Shown: positions 50,825 through 59,874 of the stretch, piece by piece
How positions within the stretch are numbered: the first letter of the stretch is position 1
Layout of the letters: each line of letters begins with the position of its first letter
Assembly: GCF_023008245.1 (NCBI RefSeq)
Contig: NZ_CP090145.1
Location: 1,736,001 to 1,800,000, forward strand
Length of the DNA stretch: 64,000 nucleotides
Direction of reading: 5' to 3'
Source: Flavobacterium sediminilitoris
GTDB taxonomy: Bacteria > Bacteroidota > Bacteroidia > Flavobacteriales > Flavobacteriaceae
Translations under genes and position numbers: made by a program
The notes under the pieces: model-generated
Seen by the model: only the letters and a program-made list of their open reading frames with translations
What the model was told of the DNA's origin: nothing
Databases searched by the model: none

Positions 50825-53266
50825 TTATTTGTTTTCAAAGCATTTTTCAATTCTGCTTATACATTCTAGATAGTGATACTTGGTTTCGGTATCTCTTGTT
50901 AGGTTTTTTTCAATAGTTAAGTCTGATTTTAGCTGTAATAACTCTCCATATATTAATGATTTTATATCAGATGAAGAAACATTGTAGCTGTGTTTAGCAT
51001 CATCATTGTATAATGAAATCATTCTTTCTAAATGTAATTTTTGGATGTTTCTTTCTGTGATTGATACTGTTTTTGCGTTGTTTTTCCAAATTCCTTTTCT
51101 TATATCAGATAATAAATCTAAGGCTTTATAATTTTCTTTATTAATAAATTCGGCATCCAATAATCTTCCAAGTCTTTCAATGCTAATTAGATTGAATAAA
51201 TGTCTTGATTGGTAAGAAAGTAATTTTTGATGATATCCGTCAGGAGTAATCTTATTTAAGATAGTAGAGTCAACTAACCAACCTTGGTCTGAAAAAGCAT
51301 TTTTTAACAACCAATTGACAGCTTCTTTTTGTTTTGCTTTAGGTGTTATTGTGTATACATTTCCATTCTGATTTGGTTTTTTTTCTGTTTCGTTAACTCC
51401 TCCAACATAGGTAACAACATGGCCTATATATCTACTCCAAGCAGATAATAATTCTCCGTAAAGTTCCTCTAAGTCTTCATAATTATTTGATATGTCACTA
51501 GTCCATTCAGGTAATTTTTTTGCAACAATTTTTAAGTTTTTAATAGCGTAATTACTTGCTAACATAGCATTGTTTCCAATATCCTCTGTTTGGGAATAAG
51601 GATCAAAATTACTAGATTGTTTTCCAAACTCATATATTGGATTTCCTGCTTTTTCAAGAATCCATTTGTCTAATGTTTTGATTTCATCTTCTGGTGTTTT
51701 TGCATTTGGAATAATTCGATATCCCCAATTTACAGCATAGGTATCATAAGGTCCCATTTGTCTTATATAGCGAACATCTTTGTCACCAGGCTGTGCGATA
51801 TAATTGAATCTTGCATAATCCATTATACTAGCAGAAATTCCATTGAATTTTGTAAAAGCAGGTTTTCTGTAATCTTCAACATTATATGCGCAACTTGCAC
51901 TCATATTATGAGGAAACCCTAAAGCATGACCAACTTCATGAGCAATTACCATTTGCATCATTTCGCCCATTTCTTCTTCACTTGTGTGTAATGTTCGTGC
52001 AGTTGGGTTTGCGGCACCAGTTTCAATTAAATATCGATTTCTGTATGAACGTAAATGATTGTGATACCAAATAATATCACTTTCTATTATTTCACCAGTT
52101 CTTGGGTCTGAAATACTAGGTCCAACAGCATTTCTTGTTGTACTAGCTACATATCGTATTACAGAGTATCTAATATCTTCGGGACTAAAATCAGGATCTT
52201 CTTCTTTTGTAGGAGGATCTTTTGCAATAATTGCATTTTTGAAACCAGCAGCTTCAAAAGATTTTTGCCATTCTTCAACTCCTTTTTTTATGTAAGGTCT
52301 CAGCTTTTCAGGAGTTGCAGGATCTAAATAATAAATTATGGGTTTAATAGGTTCAACTAATTCTCCTCTTGCATAGGCTTCAGCGTCTTTTGGCTCCAAT
52401 CTCCATCTTCTAATGTATGTTTTTTTGTCTGATTTTAATTCTTCACTACTATAATCGTATTTGTTTAAAGTGAACCAGCCAACTCGTGAATCAAATAATC
52501 GAGGGCGCATAGGTTCTTCTGGTAATAGAATCATAGATTGACTCATTTGAACACTAATGGTTTCTGTATTTGCTAATGTTGAAGGTTTTGAAGCGTTATA
52601 AGTAAAGTCTTGTAGAATCTCTATGTTTAAAGGAAATGCTTTAATGTAATTGATAAAACTTCTACTCTCATCTAAATTTTTTACTTTATATGCTTCTCTT
52701 ATTCCTGAAGATAATCCACTAATGGCTTTTACATCGCTTGAGAAAAATTTAGTTACATCAATTACTATTGCCGTTGAGTCTTTAGAAAAAGACGCAATGT
52801 CAAAAGCATATAAAGTGGCGTCGTTATTGTTTGCTTTTACTGAGATATTTATTGGAAGACTATCGTTTGCAATGCTATTTGTTGATTTTACTTTGATTAA
52901 AAGTTTATCTTCAAATTTATCCCAAACAATCATTTGAGTGTTCATCTCTGTTCCAGCATTTACATATCCACCACCTAGACCACTAGGAACTTTAGCAAAC
53001 TTACTGACTAAAAGCATGTCTTTATTTAGTAGGTTATTTGGGATTTCAAAATAATATTTGTCGGTTACTTTGTGAACTTTGAATAGGCCAGAAGTGGTTT
53101 TAGCTTCTTTTGTGATAATGTTGTTATAGTCTTTTATTTTTCCTTCTTTTTTCTTTTCAACAGGAACAATCGTTTCTGTTTTTTTGGCTTTTTTCTTTTT
53201 CCAAAATTGAGAATAACTGTTATTAAAGGATAATACTATTAAAATTAGAAGTGTAATTTTTTTCAT
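50825..53266 (-). CDS. Zinc-dependent metalloprotease (DUF5117/DUF5118 type)
   Basis: An 813-residue secreted protease. Signal peptide ending SYSQ (about 19), then a Lys-rich segment and DUF5118/DUF5117-like beta domains (about 45-310). The zinc site is VIAHEVGHALGFPHN near 440-454 (HExxHxxGxxH), followed by a Met-turn SIMDY near 485, both marks of metzincins. A helical C-terminal third follows. Related Bacteroidota proteins are periplasmic or outer-membrane-associated; substrate unknown. It is the last gene of the minus-strand run beginning at 57685 and is separated by 104 bp from the gene before it, without a visible terminator. Confidence 0.88.
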   Translation of the reverse strand: MKKITLLILIVLSFNNSYSQFWKKKKAKKTETIVPVEKKKEGKIKDYNNIITKEAKTTSGLFKVHKVTDKYYFEIPNNLLNKDMLLVSKFAKVPSGLGGGYVNAGTEMNTQMIVWDKFEDKLLIKVKSTNSIANDSLPINISVKANNNDATLYAFDIASFSKDSTAIVIDVTKFFSSDVKAISGLSSGIREAYKVKNLDESRSFINYIKAFPLNIEILQDFTYNASKPSTLANTETISVQMSQSMILLPEEPMRPRLFDSRVGWFTLNKYDYSSEELKSDKKTYIRRWRLEPKDAEAYARGELVEPIKPIIYYLDPATPEKLRPYIKKGVEEWQKSFEAAGFKNAIIAKDPPTKEEDPDFSPEDIRYSVIRYVASTTRNAVGPSISDPRTGEIIESDIIWYHNHLRSYRNRYLIETGAANPTARTLHTSEEEMGEMMQMVIAHEVGHALGFPHNMSASCAYNVEDYRKPAFTKFNGISASIMDYARFNYIAQPGDKDVRYIRQMGPYDTYAVNWGYRIIPNAKTPEDEIKTLDKWILEKAGNPIYEFGKQSSNFDPYSQTEDIGNNAMLASNYAIKNLKIVAKKLPEWTSDISNNYEDLEELYGELLSAWSRYIGHVVTYVGGVNETEKKPNQNGNVYTITPKAKQKEAVNWLLKNAFSDQGWLVDSTILNKITPDGYHQKLLSYQSRHLFNLISIERLGRLLDAEFINKENYKALDLLSDIRKGIWKNNAKTVSITERNIQKLHLERMISLYNDDAKHSYNVSSSDIKSLIYGELLQLKSDLTIEKNLTRDTETKYHYLECISRIEKCFENK

Positions 53267-53370
53267 TATAAATAAATAGGTTGTTGATTAGACAGATTTT
53301 AGCTAAAAATAGTGTAATTACAAATAATGAGAAAAAGGTTTTACTTTTTTTAAGAAAATAATAACAAGAT

Positions 53371-54135
53371 TTATTGAAGTTTGAAAGTTAAAGGAAGGCT
53401 AAATGATACTTGAACAGGTTCATTGTTTATATAGCCAGGGTTAAATTGTGGTAGTTTTTTAATTATAGAGATGCTCTCTAATTGTAAAGAAGGATGAGAA
53501 TCATAGCAAATGATTGTTTTAATGTTTCCTTCTTTTTCAATGATAAAATAAATAGTTACTTGTCCAGATATATTGTTTTTTAAAGCATAAGATGGATATC
53601 TGAAGTTTTTTTTAATATGAGTTAAGATATTTGTGTTGAAGTTTTTTATTGGATCAGTTTCTTGAATAGTGGAATTTTTGAAACTGGGTATTTTTTCAAG
53701 ACTATTAAAATTGTTAATATTATTTTCTTTTTTGCTAAATAAATCTTCTCTCCATTTAGGAATATCTATATTGTTTTCTAATGTTAAATATAATGTGAAT
53801 GTTTGATTTTGCATTCCTTCAATAAAAAATGGAGGAATTTTTTTGTAAAGAGCAATAATAGACTTTTTTATATCTTTATTCTGAGTGCTTTCTTTGGTGT
53901 GTACTAAGTTCAGTTTTCCTAATGAATCTATTTTTGTGATTATTAAAATTTCACTAGATTTCTCCTTTTTTTGTTTAGCATAGTCGTAAATAATTAAATT
54001 TACTATTCGATTTATGTGTGATTGAAAACTTCCTTTTTGAATACTATCAAAATTTGAAAATATTTTTGAATAATCGTCTTCTTGTGAAAATCCAAATGTT
54101 GAAACTAATAAAAATAAAAATACAATTTTCTTCAT
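53371..54135 (-). CDS. Secreted TonB-C-domain protein
   Basis: A 254-residue protein with a cleavable-type signal (ending GFSQ, about 18) in place of a TonB membrane anchor. The N-terminal 150 residues are unrecognised. Residues about 165-254 form a TonB C-terminal domain: HIKKNFRYPSYALKNNISGQVTIYFIIEKEG and KLPQFNPGYINNEPVQV. No proline-rich spacer is present, so it is not a standard energy transducer. Starts 9 bp after the thyA stop, so probably co-transcribed. Function unknown. Confidence 0.78.
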   Translation of the reverse strand: MKKIVFLFLLVSTFGFSQEDDYSKIFSNFDSIQKGSFQSHINRIVNLIIYDYAKQKKEKSSEILIITKIDSLGKLNLVHTKESTQNKDIKKSIIALYKKIPPFFIEGMQNQTFTLYLTLENNIDIPKWREDLFSKKENNINNFNSLEKIPSFKNSTIQETDPIKNFNTNILTHIKKNFRYPSYALKNNISGQVTIYFIIEKEGNIKTIICYDSHPSLQLESISIIKKLPQFNPGYINNEPVQVSFSLPLTFKLQ

Positions 54136-54144
54136 GTTATTAAT

Positions 54145-54969
54145 TTAAATGGCAACAGCTCCTTTGATATGCGGATGCGGATCGTAGCCTTCTAAAGTAA
54201 AATCTTCAAAGTTGAAATCGAAAATGTTTTTAATTTCTGGATTTAATTTCATTGTTGGTAAAGGACGACAATCACGAGATAATTGTAATTCTAATTGCTC
54301 GATGTGATTGTTGTAAATATGAGCATCTCCAAATGTATGAATGAAATCACCAACTTGTAAGTCGCAAACTTGTGCAACCATCATAGTGAATAAAGCATAA
54401 GAAGCAATATTGAAAGGAACTCCTAAGAATATATCAGCACTTCTTTGATATAATTGACAGCTTAATTTTCCATCAGCAACATAAAATTGGAAAAAGGCAT
54501 GACAAGGTGGTAAGGCTGCTTTTCCATTAGCAACATTTTCTGAGAAAGAGACGGAAGTATTTGGTAAAACACTAGGATTCCATGCAGAAACTAACATTCT
54601 TCTGCTGTTTGGATTGTTTTTTAAGGTTTCGATTAATTCGGTAATTTGATCAATTTCTTCACTGTTCCAATTTCTCCATTGATGACCATAAACAGGTCCT
54701 AAATCTCCATTTTCATCAGCCCATTCGTCCCAAATTTTAACTCCATTTTCTTTAAGGTAAGAAATGTTAGTGTCTCCTTTTAAAAACCACAATAATTCGT
54801 AAATAATTGATTTTAAGTGTAGTTTTTTAGTGGTAACCATTGGAAAACCTTTACTTAAATCGAAACGCATTTGATAACCAAAAACACTAATAGTTCCAGT
54901 TCCTGTGCGATCACCTTTTTGATTGCCATTTGTTAATACATGCTTTACTAGGTCGTGATATTGTTGCAT
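54145..54969 (-). CDS. thyA: Thymidylate synthase
   Basis: A 274-residue enzyme that methylates dUMP to dTMP with methylene-tetrahydrofolate. Motifs: [20 protein letters not shown] near 20-39, [10 protein letters not shown] near 93, catalytic cysteine in [12 protein letters not shown] near 153-164, [18 protein letters not shown] near 174-191, and the final [10 protein letters not shown]. Length typical. Lies downstream of the nucleoside transporter and zinc-ribbon genes in the same run, tying nucleoside uptake to thymidylate supply. Confidence 0.96.
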   Translation of the reverse strand: MQQYHDLVKHVLTNGNQKGDRTGTGTISVFGYQMRFDLSKGFPMVTTKKLHLKSIIYELLWFLKGDTNISYLKENGVKIWDEWADENGDLGPVYGHQWRNWNSEEIDQITELIETLKNNPNSRRMLVSAWNPSVLPNTSVSFSENVANGKAALPPCHAFFQFYVADGKLSCQLYQRSADIFLGVPFNIASYALFTMMVAQVCDLQVGDFIHTFGDAHIYNNHIEQLELQLSRDCRPLPTMKLNPEIKNIFDFNFEDFTLEGYDPHPHIKGAVAI

Positions 54970-55004
54970 TTGAAATTTATAATTTTTTAGAAAGATTACT
55001 TTTT

Positions 55005-55349
55005 CTACTTTGTTTTTATCCTGTATGAATTAAAGTATTTTGCTTGTCCTTGTTGAAATAGATAAAATAACATTGGTAAGCCAAATGAAAGTGTTGCAAG
55101 TAAACCAAAAAATAGAATCAATACAATTGATATTAAAATACTTATTAATGAAACAAAAGCAAAGACAGTCATTGAAGGTGTTGCTCTTATTTTATTGATA
55201 TGTATTTTGTCTTTTTTGTGGCATTCCAAACAAGAATAAGGAATTTCATCTCCTTTTTTCATTTGTAAAGCTCCTCTATCATCTTCCGCTATTTTAATTT
55301 TGTTTTCTTTATTGCAGAAATTGCATTTGAAATAATGAATTATAAGCAT
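55005..55349 (-). CDS. Small zinc-ribbon membrane protein of unknown function
   Basis: A 114-residue protein. CNFC near residues 9-12 and CLEC near 40-43 form a likely zinc ribbon at the N-terminus. Two hydrophobic helices follow, about 61-80 and 82-98, and a short basic tail. No family recognised. It lies 18 bp behind nupC and 35 bp ahead of thyA, so it belongs to the nucleoside operon. The ribbon would face the cytoplasm by the positive-inside rule. Confidence 0.75.
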   Translation of the reverse strand: MLIIHYFKCNFCNKENKIKIAEDDRGALQMKKGDEIPYSCLECHKKDKIHINKIRATPSMTVFAFVSLISILISIVLILFFGLLATLSFGLPMLFYLFQQGQAKYFNSYRIKTK

Positions 55350-55367
55350 AATGAAACATTTTATATT

Positions 55368-57032
55368 TTATCCAATAATCATTCCTGCAATAGTTGCTGA
55401 TAATAGTGACGCTATACTTCCACCAATTACAGCTTTTAAGCCAAATTCGGATAAAGTTTTTCTTTGGTTAGGAGCTAGCGAACCAATTCCTCCAATTTGA
55501 ATTCCAATTGAAGCAAAGTTAGCAAAACCGCATAACATATATGTTGCCATGATTACCGATTTTTGATAGGTGAAATGGATGTCATTTGTCACATTTTTTA
55601 GTTCTGCTAGTTGAATATATCCTACAAATTCTGAAGCTGCTAATTTAATACCTAATAATTGTCCCATTAACATCATATCTTCTTTTGCGACACCAATTAG
55701 CCACATTAAAGGTGAAAAAATTAACCCTAAGATAGTTTCAAGTGAAAATTTAGAATATGGAGTGTTATCAGCAATAACGTTGTTTAGACCAGACCAATCT
55801 CCAATCCAGCCAAGCGTATGGTTAATCATAGCAATAAAAGCAATGAAGACTAAAAGCATTGCGGCTACATTTGCAGCTAGTTTTAATCCTTCAGTTGTCC
55901 CTGTTGAAATAGCATCTAATATGTTTGATCCAATTTTTTCTTTAGAAACTTCTACATTTGTATTTATACTTTCTGTTTGCGGGTATAATATTTTTGAAAT
56001 TACTATTGCTCCTGGGGCAGCCATTACAGAAGCGGCAAGTAGGTGTTTTGCAAATTCTAAACGAAGCACAGGATCATTTCCTCCTAAAAATCCAATATAT
56101 GCAGCTAAAACACCACCAGCAACTGTTGCCATTCCGCCAACCATTACTAATAATATTTCACTTTTATTCATTTTTTCTAAGTAAGCTTTAATCATTAAAG
56201 GAGCTTCTGTTTGTCCTAAAAAGATGTTTCCTGCTACCGATAAACTTTCTGCACCTGAAATGTGAAGTAATTTTGTTAGTATTTTAGCTAGTCCTTTTAC
56301 AACAATTTGAATTATTCCTAGATAAAATAATAAAGATGTTAATGCAGAGAAGAAAATAATTGTTGGTAACACTTGAAATAAGAAGATGAAACCGAAACTT
56401 TCAACGTTCATCATTCCTCCCAATAAAAACTCACTACCAGCTCTGGTAAAATCTAGTACTAGTACAAACAAATTTCCGACAAATTCAAAGGCAGATTTAA
56501 CAAAAGAAACTTTTAATACACCAATTGCTAATATTAATTGTGCAGCTAAGCCTAGACCAACAGTTCTCCAGTTTATAGCCTTTCTGTTTGCGCTAAACAA
56601 TGCTGCAATACCTAATAATGCTAGCATTCCTAAGACTCCTCTTCCAATACCTGTAGCAGTTAATCCGCTACTTTCAATTAAAGTAGTGCTATTGTTTACA
56701 ATAGGTGTTTTTACTTTGTTTGATGAAAAGAACGAATAGGCTTTTTCTCCTTTTTTAAGAATAAGAGTAGAGTCGGTTTTTGTATCAATAAGAAATCTCT
56801 TCGTTGGTGAATCGGATCCGTTTTCGAAAAGAAATAAAAATTTATCTTGTACTAAATAATCTCCTTTTTGATTAATACTATCAGTAGATAAGTTGAAGTT
56901 GTATGTTCCGTTTTTTAATTCAAGGAAATCATTTTTAGAGGTATTTAATTGCCATTTTTTTTCAATTTCTTGAGCATTAACTGTTGAAAATGAAAAAGCA
57001 AGTGCAATTAATAAAAATATTCTTTTTAACAT
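55368..57032 (-). CDS. NupC-type concentrative nucleoside transporter with N-terminal periplasmic domain
   Basis: A 554-residue inner-membrane transporter. The CNT/NupC core (about 128-554) has AGNIFLGQTEAPLMIKAYLEKM near 266-287 with the nucleoside-site GQTEAP, and GVAKEDMMLMGQLLGIKLAASEF in the second half with the cation-linked E. Unusually, it starts with a signal peptide (ending VNAQ, about 20) and a roughly 100-residue beta-rich domain before the first CNT helix. Typical NupC is about 400 residues without this part. It should import nucleosides with Na+ or H+. Coupled to the DUF151 gene by a 23-bp gap. Confidence 0.9.
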   Translation of the reverse strand: MLKRIFLLIALAFSFSTVNAQEIEKKWQLNTSKNDFLELKNGTYNFNLSTDSINQKGDYLVQDKFLFLFENGSDSPTKRFLIDTKTDSTLILKKGEKAYSFFSSNKVKTPIVNNSTTLIESSGLTATGIGRGVLGMLALLGIAALFSANRKAINWRTVGLGLAAQLILAIGVLKVSFVKSAFEFVGNLFVLVLDFTRAGSEFLLGGMMNVESFGFIFLFQVLPTIIFFSALTSLLFYLGIIQIVVKGLAKILTKLLHISGAESLSVAGNIFLGQTEAPLMIKAYLEKMNKSEILLVMVGGMATVAGGVLAAYIGFLGGNDPVLRLEFAKHLLAASVMAAPGAIVISKILYPQTESINTNVEVSKEKIGSNILDAISTGTTEGLKLAANVAAMLLVFIAFIAMINHTLGWIGDWSGLNNVIADNTPYSKFSLETILGLIFSPLMWLIGVAKEDMMLMGQLLGIKLAASEFVGYIQLAELKNVTNDIHFTYQKSVIMATYMLCGFANFASIGIQIGGIGSLAPNQRKTLSEFGLKAVIGGSIASLLSATIAGMIIG

Positions 57033-57055
57033 TTTTTGCGTGATTAGTTTAAGTT

Positions 57056-57685
57056 TTAGGATTCTTTCTTAGAGATTTCATCTCTTATTTTAGCTGCTTT
57101 TTCATAGTCTTCGTTTTGTACAGCTTCTTCTAATTTGTTGTATAATTCTTGTAAAGAGTAATCAGAATAACTTTCAGTTATAGGCAATGATTGTTCTACG
57201 TTTCCAAAAGTTTCTGGAGTTGAAAGAACATCGTCATTAGAATCTTTATTGTCTTCTGTTTCTGCAGGATTGATTTTAAGATATATTCCAGCCTTGTCTA
57301 AAATATTTTTATAAGTAAAAATAGGAGCGCTAAATCTTAGAGCTAAAGCTATTGCATCAGATGTTCTAGCGTCAATTATTTCTTCAATTTTGTCTCTCTC
57401 GCATATTATACTAGAGAAAAATACGCCATCAACAAGTTTGTGAATGATTACTTGTTTTACTATAATATCAAATCGATCTGCAAAATTTTTGAATAAATCA
57501 TGAGTTAGCGGACGTGGTGGTTTAATTTCTTTTTCAAGAGCAATAGCTATTGATTGTGCTTCAAATGCACCAATTACTATAGGAAGTTTTCTTTCTCCAT
57601 CAACCTCGTTTAATATTAGAGCATAAGCTCCATTTTGTGTTTGGCTATATGAAATGCCCTTTATTGTTAATTTTACTAAACTCAT
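57056..57685 (-). CDS. Bifunctional-nuclease (DUF151) protein with UVR motif
   Basis: A 209-residue protein. The DUF151/BFN domain (about 1-140) has LPIVIGAFEAQSIAIALE near 34-51, RPLTHDLF near 58-65 and DARTSDAIALALRF near 107-120. An acidic linker leads to a C-terminal UvrB/UvrC-type motif, LYNKLEEAVQNEDYEKAAKIRDEI (in segments about 178-203). Plant and bacterial homologues show DNase/RNase activity, but the cellular role in this phylum is open. First gene of the nucleoside run; a promoter and structured leader lie upstream. Confidence 0.9.
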   Translation of the reverse strand: MSLVKLTIKGISYSQTQNGAYALILNEVDGERKLPIVIGAFEAQSIAIALEKEIKPPRPLTHDLFKNFADRFDIIVKQVIIHKLVDGVFFSSIICERDKIEEIIDARTSDAIALALRFSAPIFTYKNILDKAGIYLKINPAETEDNKDSNDDVLSTPETFGNVEQSLPITESYSDYSLQELYNKLEEAVQNEDYEKAAKIRDEISKKES

Positions 57686-57742
57686 TATCTAATTTATATT
57701 AAATATCGAGTAAAAAACTCAATACTTAAAGATTATTGTTAT

Positions 57743-57846
57743 ATATGGGTCTTTTCTATCTAACCTGATGAAATTAAAATCTAAATAGGAACATCAGATT
57801 ATACTGAACAACAGGGAAATGGATAGTAGAAAAGTACAATCCATAT
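57743..57846 (-). ncRNA. Candidate structured leader RNA upstream of the DUF151-nupC-thyA run
   Basis: On the minus strand three nested pairings can form: ATATGG (57846-57841) with CCATAT (57748-57743), CTTTTCTA (57834-57827) with TAGAAAAG (57758-57751), and CTGATG (57797-57792) with CATCAG (57770-57765). Between the second and third stems is a 29/6-nt internal loop. A -7 box lies just upstream at 57852. No match to a riboswitch family I know. It may be a cis-regulatory leader or a separate small RNA. Confidence 0.4.
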
Positions 57847-57851
57847 CGCCC

Positions 57852-57859
57852 CAAAAATA
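57852..57859 (-). promoter_or_regulatory. -7 box for the DUF151 run
   Basis: TATTTTTG on the minus strand fits TAnnTTTG and would start a transcript near 57849, about 160 nt upstream of the DUF151 ATG. Confidence 0.55.
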
Positions 57860-57861
57860 AA

Positions 57862-57891
57862 AAAAAGAGCCATCTTAACAAAGATAACTCT
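57862..57891 (-). terminator. Terminator of the etfBA operon
   Basis: On the minus strand AGAG..ATCTT pairs with AAGAT..CTCT around TGTT, with a 2-nt internal mismatch, followed by a T8 run. It is 36 nt past the etfA stop. Confidence 0.8.
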
Positions 57892-57926
57892 AATTTAAAT
57901 ATAATATATTTTTAAACCACTAAAAA

Positions 57927-58895
57927 TTAAGCATTATTTGCTTTGAATTCTTTTAGTTTTTCGATTAGTTTTGGTACAACTTCAAATGCATCACCAACTA
58001 CTCCGTAATCTGCTACTTTAAAGAAAGGAGCCTCTGCATCAGTGTTGATAACTACTTTTACTTTTGAAGAGTTTATTCCAGCGATATGTTGAATAGCTCC
58101 AGAAATACCAACTGCAATATATAAATTTGCGGCTACTGGTTTTCCAGTTTGTCCTACGTGTTCACTATGAGGTCTCCATCCAATATCTGAAACAGGTTTA
58201 GAACAAGCAGTTGCTGCTCCTAAAACTGAAGCTAATTCTTCAATCATTCCCCAGTTTTCAGGTCCTTTCATTCCGCGACCAGCAGAAACTACAATTTCAG
58301 CATCTGCAATTGTTACCTTGCCAGTAACTTTTTCAATATTTTCTACTTTAATATTAAAATCAGTATCATTTAATGTAGGAGTAAAATCTTCTTCAGAAAG
58401 AGATGTTTCAGATTCTACTAGTCCAAAAGAATTTTTTGCAATAGCAATTACTTTAACGTCTGTTGTGATTTCTGTTATATTGAATGCTTTGTTTGAGAAA
58501 GCTGTTCTTTTAACTTGAAAAGGTGCTGTACTTAAAGGTAATGCAACAACATTTGATGCGTAACCTGCATCTAATGCTACTGAAACTAGTGGGGCTAAAT
58601 ATAAACTATCTGTTGTAGAACTTAAGATGATTAATTTTGAAGCTTCTTTTTCAGCGGCTTGTTTTATAGTGTCTGAATATGCTTTTGCATTAAATTTTGA
58701 TAAATTATCATTTGTAACTTTTAACACTTTTGAGACACCGTATTTAGCTAGCTCAGAAGTATTGTTATTATTTATAGTTACTGCTGTTACTGTTGTTCCT
58801 AATGAATCTGCTACTTTCTTTGCGTATGAAGCAGCTTCGTATGCTACTTTTTTGAATTTTCCTTCTGCTGATTCAGCATATATTAAAATTGACAT
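57927..58895 (-). CDS. etfA: Electron transfer flavoprotein alpha subunit
   Basis: A 322-residue flavoprotein subunit that binds FAD and passes electrons from acyl-CoA and other dehydrogenases to the quinone pool. The FAD-binding C-terminal domain is clear: VSAGRGMKGPENWGMIEELA near 203-222, GWRPHSEHVGQTGKPVAANLYIAVGISGAIQHIAGI near 244-279 (read in parts). A closing VINTDAEAPFFKVADYGVVGD is also present. Starts 32 bp after etfB. The pair is monomeric in each subunit and works as a heterodimer. Confidence 0.95.
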   Translation of the reverse strand: MSILIYAESAEGKFKKVAYEAASYAKKVADSLGTTVTAVTINNNNTSELAKYGVSKVLKVTNDNLSKFNAKAYSDTIKQAAEKEASKLIILSSTTDSLYLAPLVSVALDAGYASNVVALPLSTAPFQVKRTAFSNKAFNITEITTDVKVIAIAKNSFGLVESETSLSEEDFTPTLNDTDFNIKVENIEKVTGKVTIADAEIVVSAGRGMKGPENWGMIEELASVLGAATACSKPVSDIGWRPHSEHVGQTGKPVAANLYIAVGISGAIQHIAGINSSKVKVVINTDAEAPFFKVADYGVVGDAFEVVPKLIEKLKEFKANNA

Positions 58896-58927
58896 TTCTT
58901 TAAATTTAAGAGTTAATGATTAAGCTA

Positions 58928-59674
58928 TTAGATTACCTTAGCTTCGTTATGAAGTAAATTTACTAATTCGTCTAAATTATCAGCGCTAACTAGTTTTACT
59001 GCCGATTTTGGAGCAGGCTTTTCAAATTTTACAGCTTTAGTTGCGTTGTTGTCATTTGTTGGCTCATTTACTGTTAATGCTTTTGAACGAGCCATCATAA
59101 TTCCTCTCATGTTAGGAATTCGTAAATCTTTTTCTTCGACTAATCCTTTTTGTCCACCTATAATTAATGGTAGAGAAGTTGAAAGAGTTTCTTTTCCGCC
59201 ATCAATTTCTCTAATTACCTTAGCATTTGAACCATCAATCTCAAGTCCTGTGCAAGAATTTACAAAATTGTAATTAAGGATTCCTGCCAACATACCTGGA
59301 ACCATTCCTCCGTTATAGTCTAAAGACTCTTTTCCTGCAATGATAAGATCATAACCTCCTTGCTTTACAACTTCTGCAAGTTGTTTTGCTACAAACATAC
59401 CGTCTGTTGGGTTTGCGTTTATTCTTATCGCTTCGTCAGCACCTATTGCAAGAGCTTTTCTTAATGTGGCTTCAGCGTCTGTTCCTCCTACATTAACTAC
59501 GGTTACACTTGCTCCTTGTTGTTCTTTTAATATAACAGCTTTTGTTAAACCGAATTCATCATTAGGATTTATAACGAATTGAACACCATTAGTATCAAAT
59601 TCTGTATCGTTATTTGTGAAGTTAATTTTTGATGTAGTATCAGGTACATGACTGATGCAAACTAATATTTTCAT
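58928..59674 (-). CDS. etfB: Electron transfer flavoprotein beta subunit
   Basis: A 248-residue partner of EtfA that binds AMP. Family features: KILVCISHVPDTTSKI at the start, FVINPNDEFGLTKAVILKEQ near 33-52, DLIIAGKESLDYNGGMVPGMLAG near 110-132 and PNMRGIMMARSKAL near 187-200. First gene of etfBA. The upstream 200-bp divergent gap toward the T6SS gene has a one-mismatch -7 box (TAACCTTG) at 59711-59704 on the minus strand. Confidence 0.95.
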   Translation of the reverse strand: MKILVCISHVPDTTSKINFTNNDTEFDTNGVQFVINPNDEFGLTKAVILKEQQGASVTVVNVGGTDAEATLRKALAIGADEAIRINANPTDGMFVAKQLAEVVKQGGYDLIIAGKESLDYNGGMVPGMLAGILNYNFVNSCTGLEIDGSNAKVIREIDGGKETLSTSLPLIIGGQKGLVEEKDLRIPNMRGIMMARSKALTVNEPTNDNNATKAVKFEKPAPKSAVKLVSADNLDELVNLLHNEAKVI

Positions 59675-59824
59675 TATTTATAAATTAAATAGGGTTTATA
59701 ATTCAAGGTTACGAATTTACTAAAAAAAAAGAATAAATTACTATGCATGCATAATAAATTTAATTTTTTTGTAAATTATGATAAATTGTTAATTTTTATG
59801 ATTATGAACTAATTATTTTTTTTA

Positions 59825-59832
59825 TATATTTG
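59825..59832 (+). promoter_or_regulatory. -7 box for the T6SS PKD-protein gene
   Basis: TATATTTG matches TAnnTTTG, 42 nt before the ATG at 59875. It may drive the PKD-tssB-tssC run. Confidence 0.55.
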
Positions 59833-59874
59833 GAGAGTTCTTAATTAAGAAATTTAGATAACTATAATTTACAA

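Noticed and set aside
57741..57860. Plus-strand text resembling parts of a TPP riboswitch (ACCTGATG, CAGGGAAATGG).
   Set aside because: The CTGAGA half and the right order of stems are missing, and no plus-strand gene lies downstream; the minus-strand promoter and gene fit better.
59704..59711. TAACCTTG as etfB promoter box.
   Set aside because: One mismatch to TAnnTTTG and no -33 element; mentioned only as a weak possibility.
59742..59753. 12-bp palindrome TATGCATGCATA between etfB and the T6SS gene.
   Set aside because: Short, alternating purine-pyrimidine sequence that can arise by chance in AT-rich DNA; no second copy seen.
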